Shown: positions 17,598 to 27,321, counted from the first letter of the stretch. The stretch is DNA of 64,000 bases from Mogibacterium sp. (GCA_017432075.1 JAFRJV010000044.1:1-64000); one strand, 5' to 3'. Numbers and translations are program-made. Notes: generated from the letters alone by a model not told the origin.

Positions 17598-18614
17598 CTA
17601 AAACTCCAGTCCGGGTACCGCGTCAAGCTCGAGGTCAGGCTTCACACCCGATCTGTAAGCATAATATGCGGCTGAGGCTATCATCGCACCGTTGTCCGTG
17701 CAGAGCACAGGGCTCGGCTTGAGTACTTTGATGCCCTTTCTTCCGGCCTTTTCTTCCATAAGTGCTCTGAGCCTTGAGTTGGACGCGACACCGCCTGCCA
17801 TCACGATCTGCTTCTGTCCGTATCTTTCAGCAGCCATCACGGCCTTGTCGGCAATGACTTCGACCACGGCTTCCTGGAAGCTCGCAGCCACATTGTTCAC
17901 GTCTATCTCACGGCCCGCCTGTCTTTCCTGATTGAGGTAATTGAGAGCCTGGGTCTTGAGCCCCGAAAAGCTGAAATCGAGGCTACCCTGCTCAAGATAG
18001 ACACGCTTGAACGCGATACTGTCCGGGTCTCCCTCTTTAGCAGCTCTGTCGATCTTAGGACCGCCCGGATAGCCGAGGCCTATGACTCTGGCTACCTTAT
18101 CGAAAGCCTCTCCCGCTGCATCGTCACGTGTACCGCCCAGCTTCTCACACTTGTTATAGTCAGGTACATTAACGATCTCTGTATGACCGCCGGATACTAT
18201 GAGCGCCATGAACGGCGGCTCCAGCTCCTTATGCTCAAGGTAGTTGGCAGCAATATGTCCGTGCATGTGATTGACTCCTACAAGCGGTATGTCACAGGCA
18301 TATGCCATGGCCTTTGCGGCAGCGACACCTATCAGAAGCGCGCCGACAAGGCCCGGTCCGCAAGTAACTCCGATAAGATCGATGTCTTTCGCACTCACAC
18401 ATGCGTCCTCGAGCGCCTTCCCGATGACATCGTTGATGCGTTCAAGGTGCTTTCTGGATGCTATCTCGGGTACGACTCCGCCGTATGCGGTGTGTATGTC
18501 GATCTGGGAACTTATGACATTGCTCATGACAAAGCGGCCGTCGGCTACCACCGAGGCTGCCGTCTCATCGCAGCTCGTCTCTATTCCAAGTGTAAGGAAT
18601 CTCCCGTCTTTCAT
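17598..18614 (-). CDS. tsaD: tRNA N6-threonylcarbamoyladenosine synthase subunit TsaD
   Basis: Transfers threonylcarbamoyl to A37 of ANN-decoding tRNAs. The 338-residue ASKHA-fold protein begins [10 protein letters not shown] and carries the metal ligands His116 and His120 in NHMHGH, plus [10 protein letters not shown] near the C-terminus. It is encoded next to its partners TsaB and TsaE, and five bases after rimI. Confidence 0.97.
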   Translation of the reverse strand: MKDGRFLTLGIETSCDETAASVVADGRFVMSNVISSQIDIHTAYGGVVPEIASRKHLERINDVIGKALEDACVSAKDIDLIGVTCGPGLVGALLIGVAAAKAMAYACDIPLVGVNHMHGHIAANYLEHKELEPPFMALIVSGGHTEIVNVPDYNKCEKLGGTRDDAAGEAFDKVARVIGLGYPGGPKIDRAAKEGDPDSIAFKRVYLEQGSLDFSFSGLKTQALNYLNQERQAGREIDVNNVAASFQEAVVEVIADKAVMAAERYGQKQIVMAGGVASNSRLRALMEEKAGRKGIKVLKPSPVLCTDNGAMIASAAYYAYRSGVKPDLELDAVPGLEF

Positions 18615-18619
18615 CGCCG

Positions 18620-19099
18620 TTATATCTCTACTTCAACTTCTACTTCGATTTTTCTGAGGTCAAGGTCCATAAGCACGGCATCCTCGCCTCCTTTTGAGTA
18701 ATATCCTTTGCGGCGTCCGACCTCGCGGAATCCGAGCTTTTTATAGAGCGCCATAGCGGCCTCGTTGCCGCCTCTGACCTCAAGAGTCACAAGCACGCAA
18801 CCGTCTTCTTCTGCCCTGGCGATCATGTGGCGCAGCAGTGCTTCGCCTATGCCTTCCCTTCTGAATTCAGGAGCGATCGCTATGTTATATATCTGGGCTT
18901 CACCGGCGACTGTTCTGATCTCGCCGTATCCGGCTTTCTCTTCACCGGATTCAGCAACGGCAACATATACGTTTCCGCCTGCGGTGACGTCCTTTGTTAT
19001 CTCTTCGGCGCTCCAGGGAGAGCCGAAAGAATCACGCTCTATGCGCGCCATAGCCGGCACGTCGTAAAGCTTTGCCTGTCTTATCCTTATCTCTGCCAT
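18620..19099 (-). CDS. rimI: Ribosomal protein S18-alanine N-acetyltransferase
   Basis: GNAT-fold acetyltransferase of 159 residues. The acetyl-CoA loop is [10 protein letters not shown] (about 80-89) and the C-terminal [26 protein letters not shown] is diagnostic of RimI. The C-terminus ends in an unusual alternating [10 protein letters not shown], coded by a short repeat of ACTTC units. Seventy-seven bases separate it from tsaB; GGTGA lies seven bases before the ATG. It is embedded in the tsa cluster as in many Firmicutes. Confidence 0.93.
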   Translation of the reverse strand: MAEIRIRQAKLYDVPAMARIERDSFGSPWSAEEITKDVTAGGNVYVAVAESGEEKAGYGEIRTVAGEAQIYNIAIAPEFRREGIGEALLRHMIARAEEDGCVLVTLEVRGGNEAAMALYKKLGFREVGRRKGYYSKGGEDAVLMDLDLRKIEVEVEVEI

Positions 19100-19176
19100 C
19101 AGATCTTCACCGGCTTTCTTTTATCGAAGGGGCATGGCCCCCGTAGATCAAGGTTTCCGTCATTACAGCAACGCTG

Positions 19177-19956
19177 TTATTTCGCAGGAAACCTTATCCT
19201 GTCACTGAGTGTTCCTGCCCTGAGACGCTGTTCTGCCTCAGCCAGGCGCATGTATTCAGGCATGAGCCCGTTGTACGTAAGAGTTTCGCCTGCAGCTGCC
19301 TTGCCGAGAGCTATCCTTGCAACAGCCTCCGCATGCTGATATCTCAGATCCTCATCCGCAAACGCATAGGAACCTTCAGTCATTGTGCTTTTTATTATGT
19401 CAGCGTATGCATCGATTCCGTCACCTGTGAAAAACGCGACAGCTCCGCTGTGCTCCGCCATCCTTGTCTGAAGCTCCGACAGAAGATCTTCAATCATGTA
19501 CTGCTTCTCCTCCATTACCGGGATAGCCGACTGATGCTCGCAGTCTGAAGTGAACACAGCTTCGTAAACACCCGCGTATGTCTGGTGCCTTCTTGCGTTG
19601 ATCACCGGCACCACATAAAGTGCACCGGCAGATATCGCCTTATCCAGAGCTCTGACGGCCATGGCTTCGAGTGTCGAAACTGCTATGCATGGGATATCCA
19701 GCATCTGGGACATTATGCGTGCAGTCGTAACTCCTATCCTGATTCCTGTGAACGAACCCGGTCCGACTGAAGCCGCGACATGGGTGAGTTCATCCTTTGT
19801 TATCCCCGCTTCGTGTATGGCCTCATCTATCAGAGTGATCATTCCCCTGAGATGGTTCATCTCTTCAGATGAAGATGCACTGAAAACATGTCCGCCATTA
19901 TCGATGACAGACGCAGATCCGTATTTCCCTGTTGTTTCTATAGCAAGTACTTTCAT
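19177..19956 (-). CDS. tsaB: t6A synthesis partner TsaB
   Basis: Inactive TsaD paralogue that scaffolds the TsaD-TsaB-TsaE complex. The 259 residues start VLAIETTGKYGSASV and include AASVGPGSFTGIRIGV (about 63-78), the hallmark of the family. Its start lies six bases after the tsaE stop. Confidence 0.95.
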   Translation of the reverse strand: MKVLAIETTGKYGSASVIDNGGHVFSASSSEEMNHLRGMITLIDEAIHEAGITKDELTHVAASVGPGSFTGIRIGVTTARIMSQMLDIPCIAVSTLEAMAVRALDKAISAGALYVVPVINARRHQTYAGVYEAVFTSDCEHQSAIPVMEEKQYMIEDLLSELQTRMAEHSGAVAFFTGDGIDAYADIIKSTMTEGSYAFADEDLRYQHAEAVARIALGKAAAGETLTYNGLMPEYMRLAEAEQRLRAGTLSDRIRFPAK

Positions 19957-19962
19957 TTTTTA

Positions 19963-20394
19963 TTAAAGGAACTCAGCTATGCGTTCCCCTTCGTTTTCTC
20001 CGTATTCAAGGTGTATCGCCAGAGCGTCTTCAGGCAGCACATCGGCTACAATATCCGCCCACTCGATCACACACGCCCCGTCTCCGTCGAGCATTTCTTC
20101 AGCACCGATATCCAGCAGTTCTTCGCCGCTTCCGAGTCTGTAAACATCGAAGTGATACAGGGGAAGTCTTCCGCTCCTGTATTCCTTGACGATCGTAAAT
20201 GTCGGGCTGTTTATCTCTTCGGTGATCCCGAGACCTGATGCAATGTATTTGGTAAGAGCTGTCTTGCCCGTACCGAGGTCTCCGATGAGCGCTACAACGT
20301 CACCCGGCTCCAGGGCTTCGGCTATACGAAGCCCCAGTGCGCGGGTGTCATCTTCATTTTTCAGTAATATAGTGCTCTGATCAATTGCTTTCAT
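19963..20394 (-). CDS. tsaE: t6A synthesis ATPase TsaE
   Basis: ATPase that resets the TsaBD complex. The 143 residues contain Walker A GDLGTGKT (38-45) and SPTFTIVKEY (about 63-72). It overlaps ribU by 14 bases, implying translational coupling and that the tsa cluster may be transcribed from the FMN-riboswitch leader; that last point is inference. Confidence 0.95.
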   Translation of the reverse strand: MKAIDQSTILLKNEDDTRALGLRIAEALEPGDVVALIGDLGTGKTALTKYIASGLGITEEINSPTFTIVKEYRSGRLPLYHFDVYRLGSGEELLDIGAEEMLDGDGACVIEWADIVADVLPEDALAIHLEYGENEGERIAEFL

Positions 20395-20950
20395 TCTTTA
20401 CAGTGCTTCCGGTACCATGGAGCAGACCGGATATCCTCTTATAGAGTATGAATGTCAGAAGAGAGTTCACACCTGCCTTTACCAGGTTGAACGGTATTAT
20501 GACAGTCGGCAGCATTGCCACTACAGCAGATCTCGGAGCTCCCATGTATACAGGCGTTACGATGAGATTCATGCAGCACATGACGATCACAGTCAGGATC
20601 ACTCCGACTACGAGCGCCTTTACAGCAGTCTTCTTTGTCTTCTGCTTTCTGTACATCATGCCGATAACCACAGCCACTATTCCAGTAGCTACAAAGTGCA
20701 TGATGAATCCATAGAATCCGTCTCCGCCGAGTCCGAATGCCTGAAGCAGACATACAACCAGAGTAACTATGAGGCCCTCGACAGGTCCGAAAGCGAACGC
20801 CGTTATATAGATAGGCACATCCGCCGGGTCATATACCAGGAACGGTGCAGGCGGCCACGGGATCCTGACGAGAAACAGCAGCACGAGTGATACCGCTGTC
20901 ATCATTGCGAGCTTTGCGAGTTTTGCTGTAGACATGTTGTTTTTGTTCAT
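20381..20950 (-). CDS. ribU: Riboflavin ECF transporter S component RibU
   Basis: A 189-residue membrane protein with about six helices that captures riboflavin for an energy-coupling-factor module encoded elsewhere. The motif VYDPADVPIYITAFAFGP (about 39-56) is characteristic. An FMN riboswitch directly upstream confirms the substrate. AGGAGG is placed eight bases before ATG 20950. Confidence 0.95.
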   Translation of the reverse strand: MNKNNMSTAKLAKLAMMTAVSLVLLFLVRIPWPPAPFLVYDPADVPIYITAFAFGPVEGLIVTLVVCLLQAFGLGGDGFYGFIMHFVATGIVAVVIGMMYRKQKTKKTAVKALVVGVILTVIVMCCMNLIVTPVYMGAPRSAVVAMLPTVIIPFNLVKAGVNSLLTFILYKRISGLLHGTGSTVKNESN

Positions 20951-21006
20951 AACATATTCCTCCTTTTCGATATCATGAACTGGCGGAATCTGTCAGGCAT
21001 TAATAA

Positions 21007-21028
21007 TGGCCTTGAAAAGGTCAAGGCC
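21007..21028 (-). terminator. Expression-platform hairpin of the FMN riboswitch
   Basis: On the minus strand TGGCCTTGA and TCAAGGCCA form a near-perfect stem with a 4-5-base loop between the aptamer and ribU. Only a short T-poor stretch (TTATTAAT) follows. It is probably the terminator or its competing stem; the mechanism cannot be decided by eye. Confidence 0.6.
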
Positions 21029-21058
21029 ACTCATTACAAATCATATTGCAATGTTGTT

Positions 21059-21182
21059 TCTTCCATCCGGACTATACCGTCGGTACCGGAATCTCACCGG
21101 TTCGGCCAAAAGGTTCGCGGACTTACGCAGGATGCCTCCCGCGATCACCGCCGGTGTGGACTTTCACCACGCCCTGAAACAG
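21059..21182 (-). ncRNA. FMN riboswitch (RFN element)
   Basis: Read on the minus strand, the conserved blocks appear in order: GGGCGTGGTGAAAGTCC, ACCGGCGGTGATC, AGTCCGCGAACC, CCGGTGAGATTCCGG, CCGACGGTATAGTCCGGATG and GAAGAAA. These form the six-stem RFN aptamer that binds FMN and shuts off riboflavin genes. It lies only about 30 bases after pepV and controls ribU, possibly also the coupled tsa genes. Confidence 0.96.
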
Positions 21183-21210
21183 ATTAAGTTGTTTTGCCGC
21201 TTTGCGGCGT

Positions 21211-22644
21211 TTATTCGCAGCAGAGGGATTCGATCGCCCTTGCGTAGACGCGTGCCATCTTCATGAACGATTCTACACTGAACTTCTCATCCGCCTGGTG
21301 CATCGTGTTTTCATCCTCCGGGAATGCTGCCCCGTAGGCAAGTATATTGTTGAACATCTTGGCGTATGTACCGCCTCCGATGGTCATAGGCTGTGCATCG
21401 CTGTCCCCTGTCTCATCGATATAGGCCTTCATGTATGCTACCACCATAGGGTCATCGAGGTCTTTGTACAGAGGCTCCTGCACCATCCTCGTAACGATCC
21501 CAACAGGGCTTCCTTCAAGCACTGTTTCAATGCCTTCGAGCACCTGCCTGTCTGTGCAGCTCACCGGATAGCGGATGTTGACCGCTACGCTTGCGATGTC
21601 CTCATTAATATTAGCGACTCCGACGTTAAAAATCAATGGTCCCGAAGGTCCGTCCTCAAAAAAGCATCCTATCTGCTCTCCATGAAGATTGAAACCTATC
21701 TTTTCATTGTAGAAAGCGATGAAATCGTTGAGTTCCTCGTTGCTGAAACCGATCCTTCCGAGAAAGTCCATCAGTATGCTCACAGCATTCAGCCCCAGAT
21801 CAGGATGAGCTCCGTGTGCAGCTGTCCCGAAGGCCTCTGCAACCAGTGAAGATCCCTGTTTCTTTGTCTTCAGTTTATATCCGGTCTCTTCACAGAAGAG
21901 TTTTGCACGGTCTGCTATCAGTTCGTACTGTTTTTTGCTGCCCGCGATCACTGCCTTTGCGTATGCAGGAACCGCATTGTGAGCTGTGCCGCCCTCAAGC
22001 TTTGTGAGTCTGAGGTCGTCCTTGCCCGGTCTTGAAGAGAACTTCCTTGCAAGTTCAAAGACCATAATGCCCATCTCACCGTTTACAAGCGGGAAGTCAG
22101 CATCTGGAGTGAATCCGAGTGCAGGATGCCCGCAGTGTTCTGTATAGTGTTCAGCACTTATATGTCCTGTCTCCTCGTCGAGACCCAGGACCAGCCTGAT
22201 GTTCATCTTAGGCTTCAGGCCTTCGTCTTTCAGTGCTTTAAGTGCGTAGAGACTTGCGACCACCGGTCCTTTATCATCCGACGTGCCTCTTCCGTATACG
22301 AAGCCGTCTCCCTTGTCAGTCATAACGAACGGGTCAGTAGCCCAGCCGTTATCGACAGGTACCACGTCGAGATGCCCGACTATTCCGAAATACTCATCGC
22401 TGCCATTTTCTGCTTTCCACTCGATATGACCGGCATAATTGTCGTCATTGTAAGTATCGAAACCAAGCTCTCTTCCTTTCTCAAGCATGCTGATGAGCGC
22501 CTCGTGAACGCCTGTCCCGAAAGGCAGCAGATCTCCGTCCTTTGTCTTAACAGGGTCCGCATTCACGCTCGGCTTTGAGACTGATTCTGCGAGAGCCTCC
22601 AGCATCTCGTCCTTATATGCGTCGATCCTTTCAAGATATCCCAT
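21211..22644 (-). CDS. pepV: Dipeptidase PepV (M20 family)
   Basis: Cytoplasmic zinc dipeptidase of 477 residues that splits dipeptides, including Xaa-His types. Metal-binding His91-x-Asp93 is in GIVGHLDVVP, followed by YGRGTSDDKGPV and the catalytic LDEETG. The start is ATG 22644, with AAGGAG six bases upstream; a longer frame to 22692 lacks a site. It follows the solute-binding lipoprotein by 13 bases, suggesting linked peptide or amino-acid use. Confidence 0.93.
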   Translation of the reverse strand: MGYLERIDAYKDEMLEALAESVSKPSVNADPVKTKDGDLLPFGTGVHEALISMLEKGRELGFDTYNDDNYAGHIEWKAENGSDEYFGIVGHLDVVPVDNGWATDPFVMTDKGDGFVYGRGTSDDKGPVVASLYALKALKDEGLKPKMNIRLVLGLDEETGHISAEHYTEHCGHPALGFTPDADFPLVNGEMGIMVFELARKFSSRPGKDDLRLTKLEGGTAHNAVPAYAKAVIAGSKKQYELIADRAKLFCEETGYKLKTKKQGSSLVAEAFGTAAHGAHPDLGLNAVSILMDFLGRIGFSNEELNDFIAFYNEKIGFNLHGEQIGCFFEDGPSGPLIFNVGVANINEDIASVAVNIRYPVSCTDRQVLEGIETVLEGSPVGIVTRMVQEPLYKDLDDPMVVAYMKAYIDETGDSDAQPMTIGGGTYAKMFNNILAYGAAFPEDENTMHQADEKFSVESFMKMARVYARAIESLCCE

Positions 22645-22657
22645 ATTGTTCTCCTTA

Positions 22658-23953
22658 TCAGTTGCCGGATTCGTCAGGGACAATATTCTCAAGGTCTTCG
22701 AGTTCCCTGGCTTCCGCTTCAGTTTTTGTGATATATTCCGTGACCGGTATGCCGTCTTTTATGGTAGAGAGTGTTACGGATCTTACGACGTTTCCGTTAT
22801 CATCGAATGTAAAGAGTCCGGTAGCACACTTGAGTCCGTCAAAATCGAGCAGAGCATTGCAGATATCTTCTCCCTCCACCGACTTTGCGTTATGGAACGC
22901 GTTGATCAGAAGCAGATAAGAGTCATAAGCAAGAGCTGCGCTGTCAGTCGGCAGGTCATCCGCCCCGTATCTGTTCGCATACTCAATCTGGAATCTCTGA
23001 GCCTCCTCAGTATATGTGTCGGAGGTGTCATCATTCTTGGTAAGTACAGATTCGTACGGGAACACCACTTTTATATCCTTGTGCTTTTCCATCATGGAGA
23101 TAAACGAAGCATCTCCCCAACCTTTGGTACCAAGGAATGTCACGTTTCCGAGCCCCATCTCTTCAGCCATGGTGAAGAAAGTATCCATCTCTTCAGCTCC
23201 CATGGACACGAAACAGACCTCGACACTTTTTCTGCGGATCTCAGTGAGGACTGCTCTCATCTCTTCTTCTACAGGGCTTATCTGCTCAGTCATGACGACC
23301 GCCCTGTTGCGTTTTCCGGCTATCCTCTTGACCCTGCTGTCAAATCCTTCGAGAAGCGCTGCGGTGCTGCTGTCATTCTTGACACTTATTACAGCTATCT
23401 TTCTGGATCCGAGCTCTTTTGCAGCATATTCCGCAAGGCCTTCTCCCATCTGGGATTCCGTCACGCATGCTCTGAAATAGAATCTGCTGTTCTGCGTGAT
23501 CAGAGGGTTCGTGGCAGCAGGAGTTATCGCCGGTATCGCCGCCTCATCCAGATACTCTCCTATTGTGAGTGATGACGCTTCTCCTGCCGATCCGATGATA
23601 GCGACAGGATGCATCTCAATGAGTGCCTTGATCGCTGTCTCAGTACCTGCAACTGTCGACTGTGTGTCTACTTTTACAAGGTTTACCTTATAGCCGTCCA
23701 CGTTGTTGTAGATGCTGTTGGCAAGCTCGATTCCCTTGATCTCATCTCTCCCCTTCGAAGCATATCTGCCTGTCTGAGGTTCAATAACGCCTATGGTTAT
23801 CGACGGATCCGTATTGCTCTGAGGCTCAGTTATGAAAGTCTGCCTGAAACTGCTCCAGGTCGAGCATCCGGACAAAACAAAAACCGCCAGGACCAGAACG
23901 GCCGGGAACAGCAGTTTTTTTATTGAGATTTTTCTATTGTATTTATCAGCCAA
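22658..23953 (-). CDS. Branched-chain amino acid-type solute-binding lipoprotein
   Basis: A 431-residue periplasmic-binding-fold protein of the LivJ/ANF receptor type. Residues about 13-30 form a signal helix ending in the lipobox VLSGC, so the mature protein is lipid-anchored outside the membrane. ITIGVIEPQTGRYASKG opens the binding domain and AIIGSAGEASSL marks the ligand cleft. The start is TTG 23953 with AAGGA upstream, overlapping dusB by eight bases. No permease or ATPase genes accompany it, so it either works with a distant transporter or is a sensor. The ligand is not predicted. Confidence 0.85.
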   Translation of the reverse strand: MADKYNRKISIKKLLFPAVLVLAVFVLSGCSTWSSFRQTFITEPQSNTDPSITIGVIEPQTGRYASKGRDEIKGIELANSIYNNVDGYKVNLVKVDTQSTVAGTETAIKALIEMHPVAIIGSAGEASSLTIGEYLDEAAIPAITPAATNPLITQNSRFYFRACVTESQMGEGLAEYAAKELGSRKIAVISVKNDSSTAALLEGFDSRVKRIAGKRNRAVVMTEQISPVEEEMRAVLTEIRRKSVEVCFVSMGAEEMDTFFTMAEEMGLGNVTFLGTKGWGDASFISMMEKHKDIKVVFPYESVLTKNDDTSDTYTEEAQRFQIEYANRYGADDLPTDSAALAYDSYLLLINAFHNAKSVEGEDICNALLDFDGLKCATGLFTFDDNGNVVRSVTLSTIKDGIPVTEYITKTEAEARELEDLENIVPDESGN

Positions 23954-24896
23954 TCTGTATGACTTCCTTCATTTCTTCAAGGCTAAGTACATCGTTTGCC
24001 CTGCGTCTTACTGCAGCAGCTCCGTGCATGCCTTTAGTATATCTGATAATGTATTTTCTGAATTCCTTGACGCCTGTAGACTCCCCTTTGAGCCTGCACA
24101 GCATCTCAAGGTGCCTGAGCATCATTGCGGTCCTCTCTTCATCAGATGGACGAGGAGGAATGTCGAGGCCCTTGTATGCAGCGTCAAGCTCTCTGAAGAT
24201 CCACGGGTTTCCGAGCGCTCCCCTGCCGATCATGACCATGTCGCATCCCGTTTCAGCCAGCATGCTCATACCTGTTTCGGCATTAGTCACATCTCCGCTC
24301 GCTATAACGGGGATGCTAAGCGCATCTTTCACATCTTTTATGATGTTCCTGTCGACCACACCGCTATAATACTGCTCGCGGGTCCTCCCGTGTACGCATA
24401 CCGCTGAAGCGCCGCCCTCCTGGGCAGCAAGTGCAGCTTCTACTGCGTTCGGTTCATCGAAGCCTTTCCGGATCTTTACCGTTACAGGTTTCTCAGTAGC
24501 AGATGTGACAGCCTTTACTATCCGGCATATGAGGTCCGGGTCACGCATGAGTGCTGAACCGTCTCCGTTCCTTACGACCTTAGGGACCGGACAGCCCATG
24601 TTTATGTCGAGCACTTCATTCTTCAGGCCATTGAGCTCACGGGCTGCGAATGCCATTATATCCGGTTCACTTCCGAATATCTGGATCGCAGTCGGCCCTG
24701 CGCCATCCGGAATATACGTGAGATCGCTCGTCTTGCTCCCGCCGTAATACAGGCCCTTCGCGCTCACCATTTCAGTGTATGTGAGTGCAGCTCCCTGTTC
24801 TTCACACAAAGTGCGCATCACAGCATCGGTAAAGCCTGCCAGCGGCGCCAGCACCCAGGGCGAATCAAGCTCCAGGTTCCCTATTTTGATACTCAT
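23946..24896 (-). CDS. dusB: tRNA-dihydrouridine synthase (DusB type)
   Basis: Flavoenzyme that reduces uridine in tRNA D-loops. The 316-residue TIM barrel shows VLAPLAGFTDAVMR, the active-site Cys in LDINMGCPVPKVV (about residue 102), VKIRKGF and SGDVTN, and GRGALGNPWIF. Its ATG overlaps the coaX stop. dusB close to coaX and hslO also occurs in Bacillus. Confidence 0.95.
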   Translation of the reverse strand: MSIKIGNLELDSPWVLAPLAGFTDAVMRTLCEEQGAALTYTEMVSAKGLYYGGSKTSDLTYIPDGAGPTAIQIFGSEPDIMAFAARELNGLKNEVLDINMGCPVPKVVRNGDGSALMRDPDLICRIVKAVTSATEKPVTVKIRKGFDEPNAVEAALAAQEGGASAVCVHGRTREQYYSGVVDRNIIKDVKDALSIPVIASGDVTNAETGMSMLAETGCDMVMIGRGALGNPWIFRELDAAYKGLDIPPRPSDEERTAMMLRHLEMLCRLKGESTGVKEFRKYIIRYTKGMHGAAAVRRRANDVLSLEEMKEVIQIG

Positions 24897-25711
24897 TAAT
24901 CCTGAAGGACTCTCTTCTTATTGAGTCCCTTGTTCTTCTCATGAAGCATCTGCAGACCGTCGAGGGTAAGTCTCCTGTCGATCACGTCTATACAATCCAC
25001 ACCGCTTTCCACCATCGTTGCCATACCGCCGGTAGCGATGACTTTAATGCTGTCAGGATCGCAGCCGAGTTCTTTAGACATCTCTTTTTTCATGCCTTTT
25101 ATCATGTGCTCCGTGAATCCCATGTGACCATATATGAGTCCGGACTGCATACCTTCTGATGTATTGCGGGCAATGAACCTTCCCGGGATCTCGAGGTCGA
25201 CGTTAGGCAGTTTGGCAGTGTGCTCAAAGAGAGCTGCTGCCTGTGTTTTCATTCCCGGCGCTATGGCTCCGCCGAGGAACGTTCCTTCCGCGGAAACACA
25301 GTCGAATGTCGTTGCCGTACCGAAATCTATAACTATGAGGTCTCCCCCGTATCTTATATGTGCAGCAACTGCGTTGACCAGACGGTCAGCGCCCAGAGCA
25401 CGCGGGTTTTCATAATTGATCTTAATACCGGTCTTGATACCCTGTTCCACTACGATCGGTGTCTTGTCGTAGAACTTGAGGCACATGTGCTCGAGCGTGA
25501 ACAGCAGCGAAGGTACGACTGATGCGATTATTATGTCATCGATGTCATCTTCAGTGATGTTTATGCGCCTGTACATCGATCCGAGTATAGTGCCGTACTC
25601 ATCTGCAGAGCGCCTGTTATCGGTCGCAAGTCTCCAGCTTTCCACCAGTTTAGAGCCTTCGAACACTCCGACTACTATATTCGTATTGCCAACGTCTATA
25701 GCAAGAAGCAT
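24896..25711 (-). CDS. coaX: Type III pantothenate kinase
   Basis: First step of coenzyme A synthesis. The 271-residue ASKHA-fold enzyme starts MLLAIDVGNTNIVVGVF and carries GADRLVNAVAA and DFGTATTFD. The start is ATG 25711, with GGAGGG upstream; the longer frame to 25750 is not used. It overlaps the end of the PucR gene only in the leader, and its last base touches dusB. Confidence 0.96.
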   Translation of the reverse strand: MLLAIDVGNTNIVVGVFEGSKLVESWRLATDNRRSADEYGTILGSMYRRINITEDDIDDIIIASVVPSLLFTLEHMCLKFYDKTPIVVEQGIKTGIKINYENPRALGADRLVNAVAAHIRYGGDLIVIDFGTATTFDCVSAEGTFLGGAIAPGMKTQAAALFEHTAKLPNVDLEIPGRFIARNTSEGMQSGLIYGHMGFTEHMIKGMKKEMSKELGCDPDSIKVIATGGMATMVESGVDCIDVIDRRLTLDGLQMLHEKNKGLNKKRVLQD

Positions 25712-25712
25712 A

Positions 25713-27293
25713 TTAACCCTCCTCTTCGAGTCTCTTAAGTGCGAGCGCAAGCGTAAGTCCAGGAATGACCCTGTTTGCTGTCATTTCTGCACCGAGTATC
25801 TCGTTCGCTTTCTTTAATCTGTACTGAACAGTGTTGTTGTGTATCTCAAGGAATTCCGCTGTCCTGCCTGAATTCATGCCGGCATCGAGTACGAATGTGG
25901 ATAGCGTGTCGACCAGCATCCTGCCCTTGTTCTGTGAGACTTCACGTTCGAAAGGTTCCAGGAGGTCGAGATACATTTTGCGCTGCATCTGAGATCCGCT
26001 CTGCATATATACGCAGTCGCTCACCATTGATATCTCGTATTTTGAGAACACTCTCTTGTACGGGAAAACCTTCTCCATGTATCTGGCTGTCTTGTTGATC
26101 ATTTTGAATCCGTCAACGCAGCTCTCAAGTCTCTCGAGACCTGTCACATGGAATATGCGCTCGTCCTTTTTGACCGACTTCAGTTCATCGAACATCTCCA
26201 GGCAGGCATTTTTTACCTCAATGCCTTTTTCCTGGCCGCCTCCGGTATAAACAATGCCGTAGATCTCATTCGACTCTGTCGTGGTCAGCAGGCCGAAGTC
26301 CGCCTTTTTCTTGTATTTAGCAAGTATATCCATAAATGTGTCGACTGAATCGCCTGCGTTTCTGATATAGAAAGCACATGTGAACTGCATCCCGCGAAGG
26401 CCGGATTCGTCAAGCAGAGTGTGGCAGAAAGATATATCGCCGCGCACAGCCGATTTGATGAATTCGGCTCTGGAGTCTCTGTCAGGAGTGTACTTCCACA
26501 TTCCTATCGCAAGCTCTATCGTCTGAGCGAGCTTGCTCATCTCAGCGGCAGAGTACTCGTCTTCGTTATCCACTATGACGAGGATGTATCTGCTGTCCTT
26601 GATGTTAATGAATCCCCAGTATGTTATAACGCCCTCTATCTCAACGCGGGTGAAGCCCGTCATCGAAAAAGCGTCAAGCTTGCGTGCAGCCTGGACTGCA
26701 TCCTCGATCTTTACGAGATGTCTCGTCTCAACAGTGAGTATGGTGTTGTATTCCTCTGTCATCAGCACCACCTGATAGTTATTGTTGAGAGCAGCTTCTC
26801 TCAGCGCAGCAGGGAAATTGCTGTGCTTTTCAAAGTTCAGCAGATGGTAGATCGTATTGTTCAGGATGTTGTCGGTGTAGTTTTCTCCGTAGAGGATCTT
26901 GTCAAGCACCTGCTCGATGAGCATGCTGTATGTGATGCTGCCGTTGTCATCAATTGCGATGAGCGGAAGATCGACCTCCTCTGCAGCTGCGATGACCTCA
27001 GGCGCCACTTCCTTGACTCCTCTTTCGTTAAGATAGATGACAAGGGCGCTGATCCCCTTCTTTCCGAGATCGGTCACTGCTTTCTTCTGTGCGCTGATAT
27101 CATCTCTGCTGGACCAGAAGTGTGTTATTACCATCTGATCCTTTGCGCCGTTGCGCTCCACGCCCATATCGAGGTCATACTCGTCAAGTACCGATACGGA
27201 CCTTACTCGTCTTGAGCATTCATCTTTGCACGAAAGAACACGGCTTCCTCTGAACGCATCCAGTTTTAGGCAATCGTTTACGTTTATCTTCAT
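25713..27293 (-). CDS. PucR family transcriptional regulator
   Basis: A 526-residue regulator. The N-terminal PucR domain (about 1-125) begins MKINVNDCLKLDAFRGSRVL, a GGDEF-like middle region follows, and the C-terminal helix-turn-helix reads TAEFLEIHNNTVQYRLKKANEILG (about 480-503). PucR proteins commonly control purine or amino-acid breakdown genes, but the target here is not evident: the neighbours are ftsH and coaX, and no catabolic operon adjoins. GGAG is nine bases before the ATG. Confidence 0.88.
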   Translation of the reverse strand: MKINVNDCLKLDAFRGSRVLSCKDECSRRVRSVSVLDEYDLDMGVERNGAKDQMVITHFWSSRDDISAQKKAVTDLGKKGISALVIYLNERGVKEVAPEVIAAAEEVDLPLIAIDDNGSITYSMLIEQVLDKILYGENYTDNILNNTIYHLLNFEKHSNFPAALREAALNNNYQVVLMTEEYNTILTVETRHLVKIEDAVQAARKLDAFSMTGFTRVEIEGVITYWGFINIKDSRYILVIVDNEDEYSAAEMSKLAQTIELAIGMWKYTPDRDSRAEFIKSAVRGDISFCHTLLDESGLRGMQFTCAFYIRNAGDSVDTFMDILAKYKKKADFGLLTTTESNEIYGIVYTGGGQEKGIEVKNACLEMFDELKSVKKDERIFHVTGLERLESCVDGFKMINKTARYMEKVFPYKRVFSKYEISMVSDCVYMQSGSQMQRKMYLDLLEPFEREVSQNKGRMLVDTLSTFVLDAGMNSGRTAEFLEIHNNTVQYRLKKANEILGAEMTANRVIPGLTLALALKRLEEEG

Positions 27294-27321
27294 TTTGCTT
27301 TTCTCCGGTCTTTCAGTCAGA

